Below are positions 8,797 through 16,286 of a DNA stretch of 64,000 nt, one piece after another. How positions within the stretch are numbered: position 1 is the stretch's first letter; each line of letters begins with the position of its first letter. A program made the translations under genes and the position numbers. Source of the DNA: Gemmatimonadales bacterium. GTDB lineage: Bacteria > Gemmatimonadota > Glassbacteria > GWA2-58-10. The stretch lies in the NCBI GenBank assembly GCA_024278175.1, contig JAJRTS010000020.1:37934-101933 (forward strand), given 5' to 3'. The notes beneath the pieces are model-generated. The model searched no databases. It was not told the DNA's origin and saw only the letters and a list, made by a program, of their open reading frames with translations.

Positions 8797-9852
8797 ATGC
8801 GTAAATCCGGAGAGCAGATTGGACGTCGACGGTTTCTGGCTGCCACCGGTGGGATGCTCGCCGCGGGCGCCGCGGGATTGCAACCGCTGGTGGCTGGCTC
8901 CGTTCCCGAGCTGCCGGAACCGCTGGGCGAAGTGTCCCATCTGGGCTGGGTGGTGAAGGATCTCGACAGCACGGTTGGCTACTGGAGCAATATCGGCCTG
9001 GGCCATGTATCGATCGACCGGGAGCACACGCTGGAGAATACGGTCTATCGCGGCAAGCCGGTGGACATAACAGTGCGCTGGGGCTGGGCGCAACTGGGGC
9101 GGGTGGGGATCGAGATTTTTCAGCCGTTGAAAGGCTACAGCGCCTACGACGAGTTCCTGGAAAAACATGGCGAGGGAATCCAGCACGTGGCGTTCGCCCA
9201 GACCAGTCCGGAGCAGCTCGAATCCCGGGTGGCCGCACTGGAGAAGCTGGGCATAACCGTGCAGGAGCGCGGTACGTTCAATGGTGGTAAGGGGATTTTT
9301 GTCTACATGGACACCGAGCCGGTGGGCGGGGTGACGTTTGAACTGGTCTATGCCCCGAACTATGTCAGGAGCCTCGGCAGGCCCACTCCGGCTCCACCTG
9401 AAGGTCAAAAAGCGCCCTTTGGTAAAATAGTCCAGTACGCCCTCTGCACGTTCGATGTGGACCGGGTACTGAATTTTTACAGCCGTCTCGGTTTTGACAA
9501 CGGTGGAGTTGACCGCGATAACAAGGGATTGATCAGGCGCTACCGTGGCCGGGAATGTGACTTTCGCATGCACATGGGCTGGAGCAGGTGGGGAAGCACC
9601 AGACTGGAAATTCTTCAGCCCACACGGGAGTACAGCATTTACGACGAGTTCCTGGAGCGCCACGGCGAGGGATTCCACCATATCGCGTTCGCGGTCGGGG
9701 ACATGGACGCGGCGGTGGCGATGATGAAAGAGCGTGGTGTTCAGGTCAGCCAGGACGGAGCATGGGGCCGCAAGGACGTGGAGGGACGGTTTGCCTATCT
9801 GGACACCGAGCGCCACGGCGGACTGACAATCGAACTGTTATGGAGTGAGTAA
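8797..9852 (+). CDS. Tat-exported protein with two VOC (glyoxalase/bleomycin-resistance) domains
   Basis: Residues 9-19 hold a twin-arginine motif (GRRRFLAATGG) followed by an Ala/Gly-rich h-region, so the protein is predicted to be exported folded. Two homologous VOC domains follow (about residues 44-170 and 205-345). Each begins with an HLGWVV or QYALCTF strand, has YDEFLExHGEGxxHxAF in the middle and ends with YxDTExxGGxTxEL. VOC proteins bind a metal through His and Glu and act on varied small molecules. ATG 8797 is chosen because GGAGGAG lies 6 nt upstream and it preserves the Tat peptide. The stop overlaps the ribosome site of the next gene, so it is probably co-transcribed with ubiD. 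Confidence 0.85.
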   Translation: MRKSGEQIGRRRFLAATGGMLAAGAAGLQPLVAGSVPELPEPLGEVSHLGWVVKDLDSTVGYWSNIGLGHVSIDREHTLENTVYRGKPVDITVRWGWAQLGRVGIEIFQPLKGYSAYDEFLEKHGEGIQHVAFAQTSPEQLESRVAALEKLGITVQERGTFNGGKGIFVYMDTEPVGGVTFELVYAPNYVRSLGRPTPAPPEGQKAPFGKIVQYALCTFDVDRVLNFYSRLGFDNGGVDRDNKGLIRRYRGRECDFRMHMGWSRWGSTRLEILQPTREYSIYDEFLERHGEGFHHIAFAVGDMDAAVAMMKERGVQVSQDGAWGRKDVEGRFAYLDTERHGGLTIELLWSE

Positions 9853-9853
9853 A

Positions 9854-11305
9854 ATGGCGTATCGTGATCAGCGGGAGTTTATCAGGCTGCTGGAAAAAGA
9901 GGGCGAGCTGCGCAGAATAAAGCGGGTGGTCAGCCCGGAGCTGGAGATAACCGAAATCGCAACCAGGGTGATGCACGCGGGCGGCCCGGCGCTGCTGTTC
10001 GAGAACGTAGCGGGCAGCGAGTTGCCCGTGTCGATCAACCTGATGGGCAGCGGGCGGCGGATGGCGCTGGCGCTGGGCGTTGAGGACGTGAACGAAGTGG
10101 CCGCGCGGATCGGCGAGTTGCTGGAGACGAAGGTTCCCGAATCGCTGATGGGCAAGCTGGCGATGTTGCCCCGGCTGGCCGAGCTGACCAGATATCCGCC
10201 TAAAACGGTAAGCGAGGGACCCGTGCAGGAGCTGGTGCTTCAGGGCGAGGATGTCGATCTGGGCAGTCTGCCCGTGCTCAAGTGCTGGCCCCAGGACGGC
10301 GGCCCGTATTTTACCCTGCCGCAGGTGATTACCAAAGACCCGGAAAACGGGATGCGCAACGTGGGCATGTACCGGATGCAGGTGTACGACCGCAACACCA
10401 CCGGCATGCACTGGCATATCCACAAGCACGGGGCGCAGCATTTGGAGAAGGCGCGGCGGCTGGGACAGAAACTGGACGTAGCTGTGGCCCTGGGGGGCGA
10501 TCCCGCGCTGACCTACGCCTCCACCGCGCCGCTGCCGGACACGGTGGAGGAATACCTGTTCGCCGGTTTTCTGCGCCGCGCTCCGGTGGAGCTTGTACCC
10601 GCCCGGACTGTAAATCTTCAAGTCCCGGCCCATGCTGATATCGTGCTGGAGGGCTATGTAGACCCGGCCGAGCCGCTGCGCAACGAGGGTCCGTTCGGCG
10701 ACCACACCGGCTACTACAGCCTGGAGGACGACTACCCGGTGTTCCATGTCCAGGCAATCACCATGCGCCGTGATGCGATCTACCCGGCCACCGTGGTGGG
10801 GCCCCCGCCGATGGAGGACTTCTGGATGGGGCACGCCACCGAGCGGATTTTCCTGCCCCTGCTCAGGCTGGTGGTGCCCGAGCTTGTCGATTACCACATG
10901 CCCCCCGAGGGCGTGTTCCATAACCTGGTGTTCGTCTCGATCCGCAAGCGCTACCCCGGCCAGGCGTTCAAGGTGATGCACAGCCTGTGGGGCCAGGGCC
11001 TGATGATGCTGGCCAAGGTGCTGGTGGTGCTCGACGAGGACGTGGACGTGTCCGACCCGCAGCAGGCCTGGTGGGCCGCGCTGAACAATATCGACCCCCG
11101 GCGCGACACGATATTCACCCCCGGGCCCGCCGATGCGCTGGATCACGCCTGCCCCCTGCCGCACTACGGAACCAAGATGGGTATCGACGGGACGCGCAAG
11201 TTGCCACAGGAGGGTTTCCGCCGGCCGTGGCCGGATAAGATCGAGATGAGCCAGGAAGTGCGGCGCAAGGTGGACGGGATGTGGAAGGAGCTTGGTCTTG
11301 ACTGA
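9854..11305 (+). CDS. ubiD: UbiD-family prenyl-FMN-dependent decarboxylase
   Basis: UbiD decarboxylates aromatic or unsaturated acids such as 4-hydroxy-3-polyprenylbenzoate using the prenylated FMN made by UbiX. The 483-aa protein starts MAYRDQREFIRLLEKEGELRRI, as the family does, and contains the conserved EGPFGDHTGYYSLEDDYPVF block and PATVVGPPPMEDFWMG. ATG 9854 was chosen; an in-frame GTG lies 9 nt upstream. It overlaps ubiA by 8 bp and is followed by ubiX, so enzyme, prenyltransferase and cofactor synthase sit together. With no other Ubi genes visible the pathway may be menaquinone (futalosine-type) or ubiquinone; the sequence does not decide. Confidence 0.93.
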   Translation: MAYRDQREFIRLLEKEGELRRIKRVVSPELEITEIATRVMHAGGPALLFENVAGSELPVSINLMGSGRRMALALGVEDVNEVAARIGELLETKVPESLMGKLAMLPRLAELTRYPPKTVSEGPVQELVLQGEDVDLGSLPVLKCWPQDGGPYFTLPQVITKDPENGMRNVGMYRMQVYDRNTTGMHWHIHKHGAQHLEKARRLGQKLDVAVALGGDPALTYASTAPLPDTVEEYLFAGFLRRAPVELVPARTVNLQVPAHADIVLEGYVDPAEPLRNEGPFGDHTGYYSLEDDYPVFHVQAITMRRDAIYPATVVGPPPMEDFWMGHATERIFLPLLRLVVPELVDYHMPPEGVFHNLVFVSIRKRYPGQAFKVMHSLWGQGLMMLAKVLVVLDEDVDVSDPQQAWWAALNNIDPRRDTIFTPGPADALDHACPLPHYGTKMGIDGTRKLPQEGFRRPWPDKIEMSQEVRRKVDGMWKELGLD

Positions 11306-12173
11306 CACTGGGCAGAGTGCGGTCGGCAGGCTGGGGCTCTACAGCAGGCTGGTGATGTTGCCGCACACGGTGTTCGCCCTGCCGTTCGCCCTCACGGCCG
11401 TGGTGCTGGCCAGTTACCAGCACAGCGTTACCCCTGCAAAAATCCTGCTGATCGTGGTCGCGTTCACCGGGGCGCGCAGCGCGGCGATGGGGTTCAACCG
11501 GCTGATCGACCACGGGGTGGATTCCCGCAACCCCCGCACCCGGCGGCGGCCGCTGCCCGCGGGTAAGCTCTCGCGAGGGCAGGCCTGGTTGTTCGTGGCC
11601 GGTTCCGTGGCCGTGTTCGAGCTGGCGGCCTGGCTGCTGGGACGGTTGCCGCTGCTGCTCAGTCCACTTGCGCTGGTTGTGGTGCTGCTCTACAGTCTGA
11701 CCAAATTTTTCACCTCCCTGAGCCACCTGGTGCTGGGCCTGGCGCTCTCGATAGCCCCGGTGGGGGCCTGGATCGCGGTTACGGGCGGGTTCGGCGCGGG
11801 AGTGATCGTGCTGGCGGGGGCGGTGCTGTGCTGGGTGGCCGGGTTCGATGTGATCTACTCGCTGCAGGACGAGCGGTTCGACCGCGGCGAGGGCCTGCAT
11901 TCGATCCCCGCCAGGCTGGGCGCCCACGGTGCGCTGTGGGTCAGCCGGGGGTTGCATCTGGCGACAGTGGCACTGCTGGCCTGGACCGGGACGTTTTTTC
12001 CGGTGGGATTTTTTTTCTGGATAGCCTGGGTTGCAGTGACTGCCATGCTGGTTTACGAGCATCGGCTGGTAAAACCGGACGACATCAGCAGGGTCAACGC
12101 GGCGTTTTTTACGGTTAACGGAATAGTCAGCGTGGTGTTTTTCCTGCTGAATCTGGTTGACAGGTTGGTTTAA
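11298..12173 (+). CDS. ubiA: UbiA-family polyprenyltransferase (4-hydroxybenzoate/MqnP type)
   Basis: This integral membrane enzyme attaches a polyprenyl chain to an aromatic acid. The first Asp-rich motif NRLIDHGVDSRNPRTRRRPLP (residues ~68-88) and the second, DVIYSLQDERFDRGEG (~184-199), are both present and intact, and there are eight or nine hydrophobic segments. TTG 11298 is the probable start: AAGGAG lies 7 nt before it, while a TTG at 11292 is too close. The start lies inside the last codons of ubiD, indicating translational coupling. Directly after the stop comes a palindromic repeat, so transcription into ubiX may be modulated there. Confidence 0.9.
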   Translation: MTDTGQSAVGRLGLYSRLVMLPHTVFALPFALTAVVLASYQHSVTPAKILLIVVAFTGARSAAMGFNRLIDHGVDSRNPRTRRRPLPAGKLSRGQAWLFVAGSVAVFELAAWLLGRLPLLLSPLALVVVLLYSLTKFFTSLSHLVLGLALSIAPVGAWIAVTGGFGAGVIVLAGAVLCWVAGFDVIYSLQDERFDRGEGLHSIPARLGAHGALWVSRGLHLATVALLAWTGTFFPVGFFFWIAWVAVTAMLVYEHRLVKPDDISRVNAAFFTVNGIVSVVFFLLNLVDRLV

Positions 12174-12176
12174 TTA

Positions 12177-12224
12177 ACACACCCCGCCCGCTTGCAGCGG
12201 GCATTCCTCTTGTTAGCGGGGAAT
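12177..12224. repeat. Palindromic intergenic repeat (ACACACCCC family), copy A
   Basis: It begins with ACACACCCC four bases after the ubiA stop and contains two hairpins: GCCCGC/GCGGGC (12186-12202) and a weaker ATTCC...GGAAT pair. The same arrangement and end sequence recur at 16.2 and 46.5 kb. Confidence 0.7.
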
Positions 12225-12340
12225 TGCCGGTCTCTGACTTCGATCCAGCTATCACCGCGGAGGGTACTATGCCCAATGGAAATTTTCGATATTTTCGATT
12301 GTAATGCCGATATTAAGGCGGGAATTTGGGGGAGAGCGAA

Positions 12341-12952
12341 TTGAGCGAGGACGGTGGGAAAAATCTGATCGTGGCGATAACCGGGGCCAGCGGCGCACCC
12401 TACGCGGTCCGTCTGCTGGAAGTGCTGGGAACGCTGGGCGTGGGAGTGGAGCTGGTTGTCAGCCGGATGGGCCGCGACCTTCTTTTTCGCGAGGCCGGGA
12501 TTCTCGCCGCGGGCGAACTGAAAGATCATCTTGACGCACGGGGAATCGACGTCTCGCGGCTGACCGCCTACAGCGAGGACAATCTGAGCGCGCCCCCGGC
12601 CAGCGGCAGCCACTCAACGCGCGGGATGGTGGTCTGCCCATGCAGCGTCAAAACGCTCAGCGCCGTGGCTGCCGGGGCCTGCCGCACGCTGCTGGAGCGC
12701 TCGGCGGAGGTAACCCTTAAGGAAGGCCGCCCGTTGGTACTGGTGCTGCGCGAGTCGCCATACAGCCTGATCCAGATTGAGAACATGCGCGCTGTTACGC
12801 TGGCCGGGGGCGTGATCCTGCCGGCCAGCCCGGCGTTTTACCATCAGCCGACAGATATCGGCGGCCTGCTGGATTTTATCGTGGCGCGTATCCTGGACAG
12901 GTTCGGGATCGTCCACGAGCTGGGCGTGCGCTGGGGCGGGGATGAGTTGTAG
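12341..12952 (+). CDS. ubiX: UbiX flavin prenyltransferase
   Basis: UbiX joins a dimethylallyl group to FMN, making the prenyl-FMN cofactor needed by UbiD. The flavoprotein fold is evident from VAITGASGAPYAVRLLEVL, the SGSHSTRGMVVCPCSVKTLS block, LVLRESPYSLIQIENM and PASPAFYHQP. TTG 12341 is preferred because GGGGGAG ends 6 nt upstream; an in-frame TTG at 12326 lies in front of that site. The 203-aa length is normal. The gene follows ubiD-ubiA after a 167-bp gap occupied by the palindromic repeat. Confidence 0.93.
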   Translation: MSEDGGKNLIVAITGASGAPYAVRLLEVLGTLGVGVELVVSRMGRDLLFREAGILAAGELKDHLDARGIDVSRLTAYSEDNLSAPPASGSHSTRGMVVCPCSVKTLSAVAAGACRTLLERSAEVTLKEGRPLVLVLRESPYSLIQIENMRAVTLAGGVILPASPAFYHQPTDIGGLLDFIVARILDRFGIVHELGVRWGGDEL

Positions 12953-12968
12953 TGTGCTCTTGAGGAGC

Positions 12969-12996
12969 TGAAGTTTTCGCTGCTATCAGCCGATAT
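12969..12996 (+). promoter_or_regulatory. Sigma-28 (FliA)-type promoter of the first YjfB-like gene
   Basis: TGAAGTTT (12969-12976) and GCCGATAT (12989-12996) are one mismatch each from TAAAGTTT and GCCGATAA. The spacer is 12 (11 if the -35 is shifted one base). The expected start is near 13003, giving a ~60-nt leader. Confidence 0.72.
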
Positions 12997-13061
12997 ACTG
13001 TGTTATGTCACGGGCGGGATGTGCGCCCGGTTCAAAGAGTAAGACAAAGAGGATGGTCAGG

Positions 13062-13241
13062 ATGCACGTTGCATTGCAAAACCTTGATATCGCGATGAAA
13101 GTGCAGGCAAACGTCCAGAATAAGGCGCTGGACCAGCAGGCCAATGTGCTGCAGCTTATCGACGGTGTTGCCCAGGCAGTCGAGCAGGCTGCTCGTCCCT
13201 CCGACGGGGTGCGGGGCAGGTACGTGGACATCAGCGCCTGA
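13062..13241 (+). CDS. YjfB-like putative motility protein
   Basis: This 59-aa helical protein (starting MHVALQNLDIAMKVQANVQNK) ends in a GRYVDISA tail, the layout of YjfB-type putative motility proteins, which end in a short GxxIDxxA-like strand. The function of that family is not established. ATG 13062 is used because AGAGGA lies 8 nt upstream; an ATG at 13053 is too close to the same site. A sigma-28-type promoter upstream and a terminator downstream make it a single-gene motility unit. It faces a second gene of the same type at 13415-13597. Confidence 0.65.
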   Translation: MHVALQNLDIAMKVQANVQNKALDQQANVLQLIDGVAQAVEQAARPSDGVRGRYVDISA

Positions 13242-13268
13242 ACAAAAGCTACTATCAGCCGAGTTTAG

Positions 13269-13301
13269 AACCGGCTTCCTGGAAATGGGTTGCCGGTTTT
13301 G
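13269..13301 (+). terminator. Probable terminator of the first YjfB-like gene
   Basis: AACCGGC (13269-13275) pairs with GCCGGTT (13292-13298), followed by TT. The loop is long (16 nt), so it is moderate in strength. Confidence 0.5.
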
Positions 13302-13320
13302 TATTGTGGCCGGGGGCTAT

Positions 13321-13349
13321 AAAAAACCCGCCGGAATTTTCCGGCGGGT
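13321..13349 (-). terminator. Terminator of the second YjfB-like gene
   Basis: An 11-bp stem (13326-13336 with 13339-13349) is followed on the minus strand by six T residues. It sits 65 bp past the stop of the minus-strand gene. Confidence 0.85.
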
Positions 13350-13414
13350 CGGCGCTGTGTCAGGTACTCGTGCGATGCGTGGAAGCAGACCATACTATCG
13401 CTCTTCCGCACCGT

Positions 13415-13597
13415 TTACGCATACAGGTTTACTCCCACACCATAGTTACTTCCCGGCAGCGGGTAGGAGAGTCTCGGTTTGGGCGTATCGAGCATCTTGG
13501 CGACATTTTCCGCGCCGGCTTGCCTGATATCCCTCATCTTGACCTGCAATTGCATCGCGTTGGGCATCGCAGAGGCCATCGATACATTCCCTGCCAT
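13415..13597 (-). CDS. Second YjfB-like putative motility protein
   Basis: The 60-aa product (MAGNVSMASAMPNAMQLQVK...) has the same build as the facing gene: a helix, then a Pro-rich linker and a GVGVNLYA end. The ribosome site is a perfect AAGGAGGT 6 nt before the ATG, strong evidence that this small gene is translated. A TAAAGTTT element 67-74 bp upstream suggests sigma-28 control. Assignment to the YjfB family is by pattern and not by a scored match. Confidence 0.65.
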   Translation of the reverse strand: MAGNVSMASAMPNAMQLQVKMRDIRQAGAENVAKMLDTPKPRLSYPLPGSNYGVGVNLYA

Positions 13598-13643
13598 TTG
13601 TTACCTCCTTGTAACAAAGATCAGGGCGTGGTCCCTATTGTTT

Positions 13644-13671
13644 ATTTCGATATTTTAGCGTTAAAACTTTA
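13644..13671 (-). promoter_or_regulatory. Sigma-28-type promoter of the second YjfB-like gene
   Basis: On the minus strand a perfect TAAAGTTT (13664-13671) is followed 12 bp later by ATCGAAAT, a degenerate GCCGATAA. The strong -35 and the position ~50 bp before the ATG support it; the -10 is poor. Confidence 0.5.
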
Positions 13672-13842
13672 GTATTTCTTTACCTGCAGGGGAGATGGGC
13701 CGCCAGGCCGTGCTGTGAGGGGAAACGCTTGAGCAGGGCGGCGGATAACTTGGGGGTTGAATTATCTTCTCAAAATGATAAACTTGGTTGAGTCGCAGGA
13801 TTATAATTGTTTCGAAAATGATAAAGGAAAATTCGGGAGTGA

Positions 13843-14559
13843 ATGTTGAATAAAGCGGCGCTGGTAACGGGCGGCGCCAGGCGGATCGGGCGGGAGATAG
13901 CCCTGAGCCTGGCCGAAGGGGGCTGGGACGTGGTCCTGCACTACAACTCCTCGCGCGATGACGCCGAGGGCACCGCCGAAGAGGTCCGCGGCCGGGGAGT
14001 GAGCTGCCAGCTTGTCGGGTGCGATCTGGCCGATAGCCGCCGGATGCTGGAGTTGTTGCCCGCGGCGGTAGGGCTGGCGCCCGCTCTGGAATTGCTGGTC
14101 AACAACGCATCGGTATTCGAGCGCTCGCCGATAGCCGAAACCGAGGTCGGGCTTTTCGACTCTCACATGGCGGTCAACCTTAGCGCCCCGTTTTTCCTGC
14201 TGCGTGATTTCGCCAGGCTGTGTGGGCGGGGGCAGGTGCTGAACCTGCTCGATACCCGGATCGTGCGCGATGAGTCGGCGTACGCGGCCTACACGCTGAC
14301 CAGGAAAGCCCTGGCCGGGCTTACCCGCATGGCCGCCCGCGAGTTCGCCCCCGGGATCAGGGTCAACGCCGTGGCTCCGGGACTGATCCTTCCTCCAGAG
14401 GGCGGCAACCGCGAGCAGTTCGAGCGCATGGCGGCCCGTATTCCGCTGGAGCGCCACGGCCACCCGCGGCAGGTGGCTCAGGCTGCGATGTATCTGGTCA
14501 ACAGCGATTTTGTCACCGGACAGGTCATTCATGTCGACGGAGGAGAACACCTGCTGTGA
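13843..14559 (+). CDS. Short-chain dehydrogenase, FolM/pteridine-reductase-like
   Basis: The 238-aa Rossmann protein has the TGGARRIG nucleotide loop (Arg in place of the usual Gly, as in FolM and PTR1), LVNNAS, and VDGG near the end. FolM-type enzymes reduce dihydrobiopterin or dihydrofolate with NADPH. It is translationally coupled to folB (4-bp overlap) and followed by folK, so a pterin/folate role is well supported by context. Oddity: aligned to pteridine reductase (YTMAKGALEGLTR), the active-site segment here reads YTLTRKALAGLTR, so Arg occupies the catalytic Lys position and a Lys follows it. ATG 13843 (or TTG 13846) follows GGGAG. Confidence 0.82.
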   Translation: MLNKAALVTGGARRIGREIALSLAEGGWDVVLHYNSSRDDAEGTAEEVRGRGVSCQLVGCDLADSRRMLELLPAAVGLAPALELLVNNASVFERSPIAETEVGLFDSHMAVNLSAPFFLLRDFARLCGRGQVLNLLDTRIVRDESAYAAYTLTRKALAGLTRMAAREFAPGIRVNAVAPGLILPPEGGNREQFERMAARIPLERHGHPRQVAQAAMYLVNSDFVTGQVIHVDGGEHLL

Positions 14560-14912
14560 AACTGGCGACTGTTACGATCAAGGACCTGGCTCTTCGCTGC
14601 GTTATCGGTCTCAACGACTGGGAGCGCAGGAAAAAGCAGGACGTGATGATTAATATCGAGTTCGAGTTTGACGCCGCCCGGGCCGTGGCCGGGGACGAGG
14701 GCGAACTGACAGTGGATTACAAGACGATCACCAAGCGCGTGATCGAGGGCGTGGAGGGCAGCGGTTTCAAGCTGCTCGAATCGCTGGCAAGCCATGTGCT
14801 GGAGCTTGTGATGGAAAGCCCCGGGGTGCTGCGGGCCACCGTGGAGGTGGACAAGCCCCACAGCCTGCGGTTCGCCGAATCCGTTTCGGTCCGGTTTTCC
14901 GCCGGGAGGTAA
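14556..14912 (+). CDS. folB: Dihydroneopterin aldolase
   Basis: FolB converts 7,8-dihydroneopterin to 6-hydroxymethyl-7,8-dihydropterin and glycolaldehyde. The 118-aa protein has the family start (IKDLALRCVIGLNDWERRKKQ), the DYKTITKRV helix, a LLESLASHVLELV segment with the catalytic region, and VEVDKPHSLRFAESVSV near the C-terminus. The start overlaps the SDR stop by 4 bp and folK follows after 5 bp, so the three genes are one operon. Confidence 0.93.
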   Translation: MKLATVTIKDLALRCVIGLNDWERRKKQDVMINIEFEFDAARAVAGDEGELTVDYKTITKRVIEGVEGSGFKLLESLASHVLELVMESPGVLRATVEVDKPHSLRFAESVSVRFSAGR

Positions 14913-14917
14913 GAAAG

Positions 14918-15310
14918 ATGAATACCGTGATCGTCTCTGTGGGATCGAATATTGAACCGGAACGTAATGTTCAGGCCGCACGCGAGCTGGTGGCTGAGCT
15001 CCACGAGTTGGTCGGCTGCTCGGATTTCGAGCGTACCGAACCGTTGAGTCGGCCCGGGCAGCCGGAATTTATCAACGGGGCATTTCTGGTGCGTACGAAC
15101 CTCGACCGTCCGGCTCTGCGGGCCAGCCTGAAAGAGATCGAAGACCGGCTGGGGCGTGTTCGCCGCTCCGACAAGTTCTGCCCACGGCGGATCGACCTGG
15201 ATATCGTGGTCTGGAACGGCCGGGTGGTTGACGAGGATTACCACACCCGCGATTTCGTCCGCCGGGCCTGCGTCCAGTTGCTTCCGGCTCTGGAAAACGG
15301 TGAGAGTTGA
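14918..15310 (+). CDS. folK: 2-amino-4-hydroxy-6-hydroxymethyldihydropteridine pyrophosphokinase (HPPK)
   Basis: FolK transfers pyrophosphate from ATP to hydroxymethyldihydropterin, the step after FolB. Visible motifs are VSVGSNIEPERNV, FINGAFLVRTNL, LKEIEDRLGR and RRIDLDIVVWNG with the Mg-binding DLD. The 130-aa length is slightly short at the C-terminus compared with ~160 aa enzymes but includes all core motifs. GGGAGG lies 8 nt before the ATG. Confidence 0.93.
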   Translation: MNTVIVSVGSNIEPERNVQAARELVAELHELVGCSDFERTEPLSRPGQPEFINGAFLVRTNLDRPALRASLKEIEDRLGRVRRSDKFCPRRIDLDIVVWNGRVVDEDYHTRDFVRRACVQLLPALENGES

Positions 15311-15385
15311 GATAAACGGCCAGGTTGATTATTTTATGCCTTCATGACCCGGATGGATTCAGAAATTATATCGTGAGTAAGGGAA

Positions 15386-15542
15386 GATGGTTTCGTAGAA
15401 AGTCATATTTTTCGATGGCAAAGTAAAAAGCTCCAGCTGCGAGGCGCGCAAATATCGAGCAATGGGGGCCTACTCAAAGGTACTCCGCAACGTGCGAGAT
15501 ATGGAAGCGCAACGAGGTAGATGGACTTTTTGCGAAGCCATC
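15386..15542. mobile_element. MITE-like element with ~21-bp terminal inverted repeats
   Basis: The left end (15386-15406, GATGGTTTCGTAGAAAGTCAT) and right end (15521-15542) are imperfect inverted repeats with three transitions and one gap. A second nested inverted copy starts at 15414 (GATGGCAAAGTAAAAAG). The interior has no gene of its own. The element ends 2 bp before the rsfS ribosome site. It resembles, from memory, dispersed intergenic repeats of Deltaproteobacteria; this could not be verified here. Confidence 0.65.
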
Positions 15543-15557
15543 AGGGAAGGGAGCCTG

Positions 15558-15962
15558 ATGGCCCGGAGGAAGAAGCTCAAGAACGAGTTGGGTGAGGAAA
15601 AGGTCCGCGAGATCGTTTTTGCCGCGGGCGAGTTGTGCCTGGAGAAAAAAGCGACCGATGTGGGCTTGCTGGATATTCGTAAAATTACCCAGATGACAGA
15701 TTATTTCCTGATCGCCGGCGGTTTCACCGACATCCACGTGCGCGCGGTCAGCGAATATGTGGAGGATCTGCTGCGAGAGAAATACGAGGTCAAACCGTGG
15801 CACGTGGAAGGCAGGGAAAGCGGCCGCTGGATGCTGCTGGACTACGTGGATTTCGTGGTGCACGTGTTCCAGCCGGAGGCCAGGGAGTTCTACCAACTGG
15901 AGAAGCTCTGGATCGATGCCGAGCGTCACGAGCTGGGTAGCGGCGATGGGGCGGTGGGGTGA
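15558..15962 (+). CDS. rsfS: Ribosomal silencing factor RsfS (Iojap/YbeB family)
   Basis: RsfS binds ribosomal protein L14 and blocks 30S-50S joining under nutrient limitation. The 134-aa protein has the conserved LLDIRKITQMTDYFLIAGG, HVRAVSEYVEDLL and HVEGRESGRWMLLDYVDFVVHVF blocks and ends with EFYQLEKLW. ATG 15558 is chosen because AAGGGAG lies 7 nt upstream; the open frame extends further left only by reading through the MITE-like element. Its native promoter may have been displaced by that insertion (inference). Confidence 0.92.
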   Translation: MARRKKLKNELGEEKVREIVFAAGELCLEKKATDVGLLDIRKITQMTDYFLIAGGFTDIHVRAVSEYVEDLLREKYEVKPWHVEGRESGRWMLLDYVDFVVHVFQPEAREFYQLEKLWIDAERHELGSGDGAVG

Positions 15963-16012
15963 GTCCCTGCCGTTACTGTGTTATGCAGGTATTGTGCTTT
16001 AATCCTCCCCAT

Positions 16013-16057
16013 TCATTCCCCCCCCTGTGTCCCCTCTTGTTAGAGGGGAATAAATGC
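16013..16057 (+). repeat. Palindromic repeat, copy B (CCCCTCTTGTTAGAGGGG type)
   Basis: A CCCCTCT/AGAGGGG hairpin preceded by CCTGTGT and followed by AATAAATGC. The reverse complement of the same unit occurs at 46632-46672. Confidence 0.75.
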
Positions 16058-16170
16058 ACCGACTATCTAGTATTATGTATGCTTCTGGTGGTAGTGGCCA
16101 GACCCATCTTTTAGTGAAGGAATAGAAGAACAACCTGTCATGCCGGGCGCTGGATTGATGCTCTGGCGGC

Positions 16171-16221
16171 AAAATCCCCCCTCTTGAGAGGGGTGCCCGC
16201 AGTCCGTGCGGGCGGGGTGTG
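16171..16221 (+). repeat. Palindromic repeat, copy C (two hairpins ending GGGGTGTG)
   Basis: CCCCTCTTGAGAGGGG and GCCCGC...GCGGGC hairpins are followed by GGGGTGTG. The reverse-complement counterpart is at 46537-46590. Copies B and C together make a ~209-bp composite. Confidence 0.75.
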
Positions 16222-16286
16222 CCGGGATCCGCCAATAGCAATATTGCGCCACTTAATCTTAGCGGGAACTTGGCGTCAAAGTACTG

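Larger units (their letters stand above)
15963..16286. other. Repeat-filled gap between rsfS and the exbD stop
   Basis: No gene is seen. The 324 bp hold the two halves of a palindromic repeat (16013-16057 and 16171-16221), listed separately. The rest is unremarkable. Confidence 0.6.

Noticed and set aside
15462..15557. N-terminal extension of RsfS starting at 15462
   Set aside because: It lies inside the MITE-like element; the family start and a good ribosome site fit ATG 15558.
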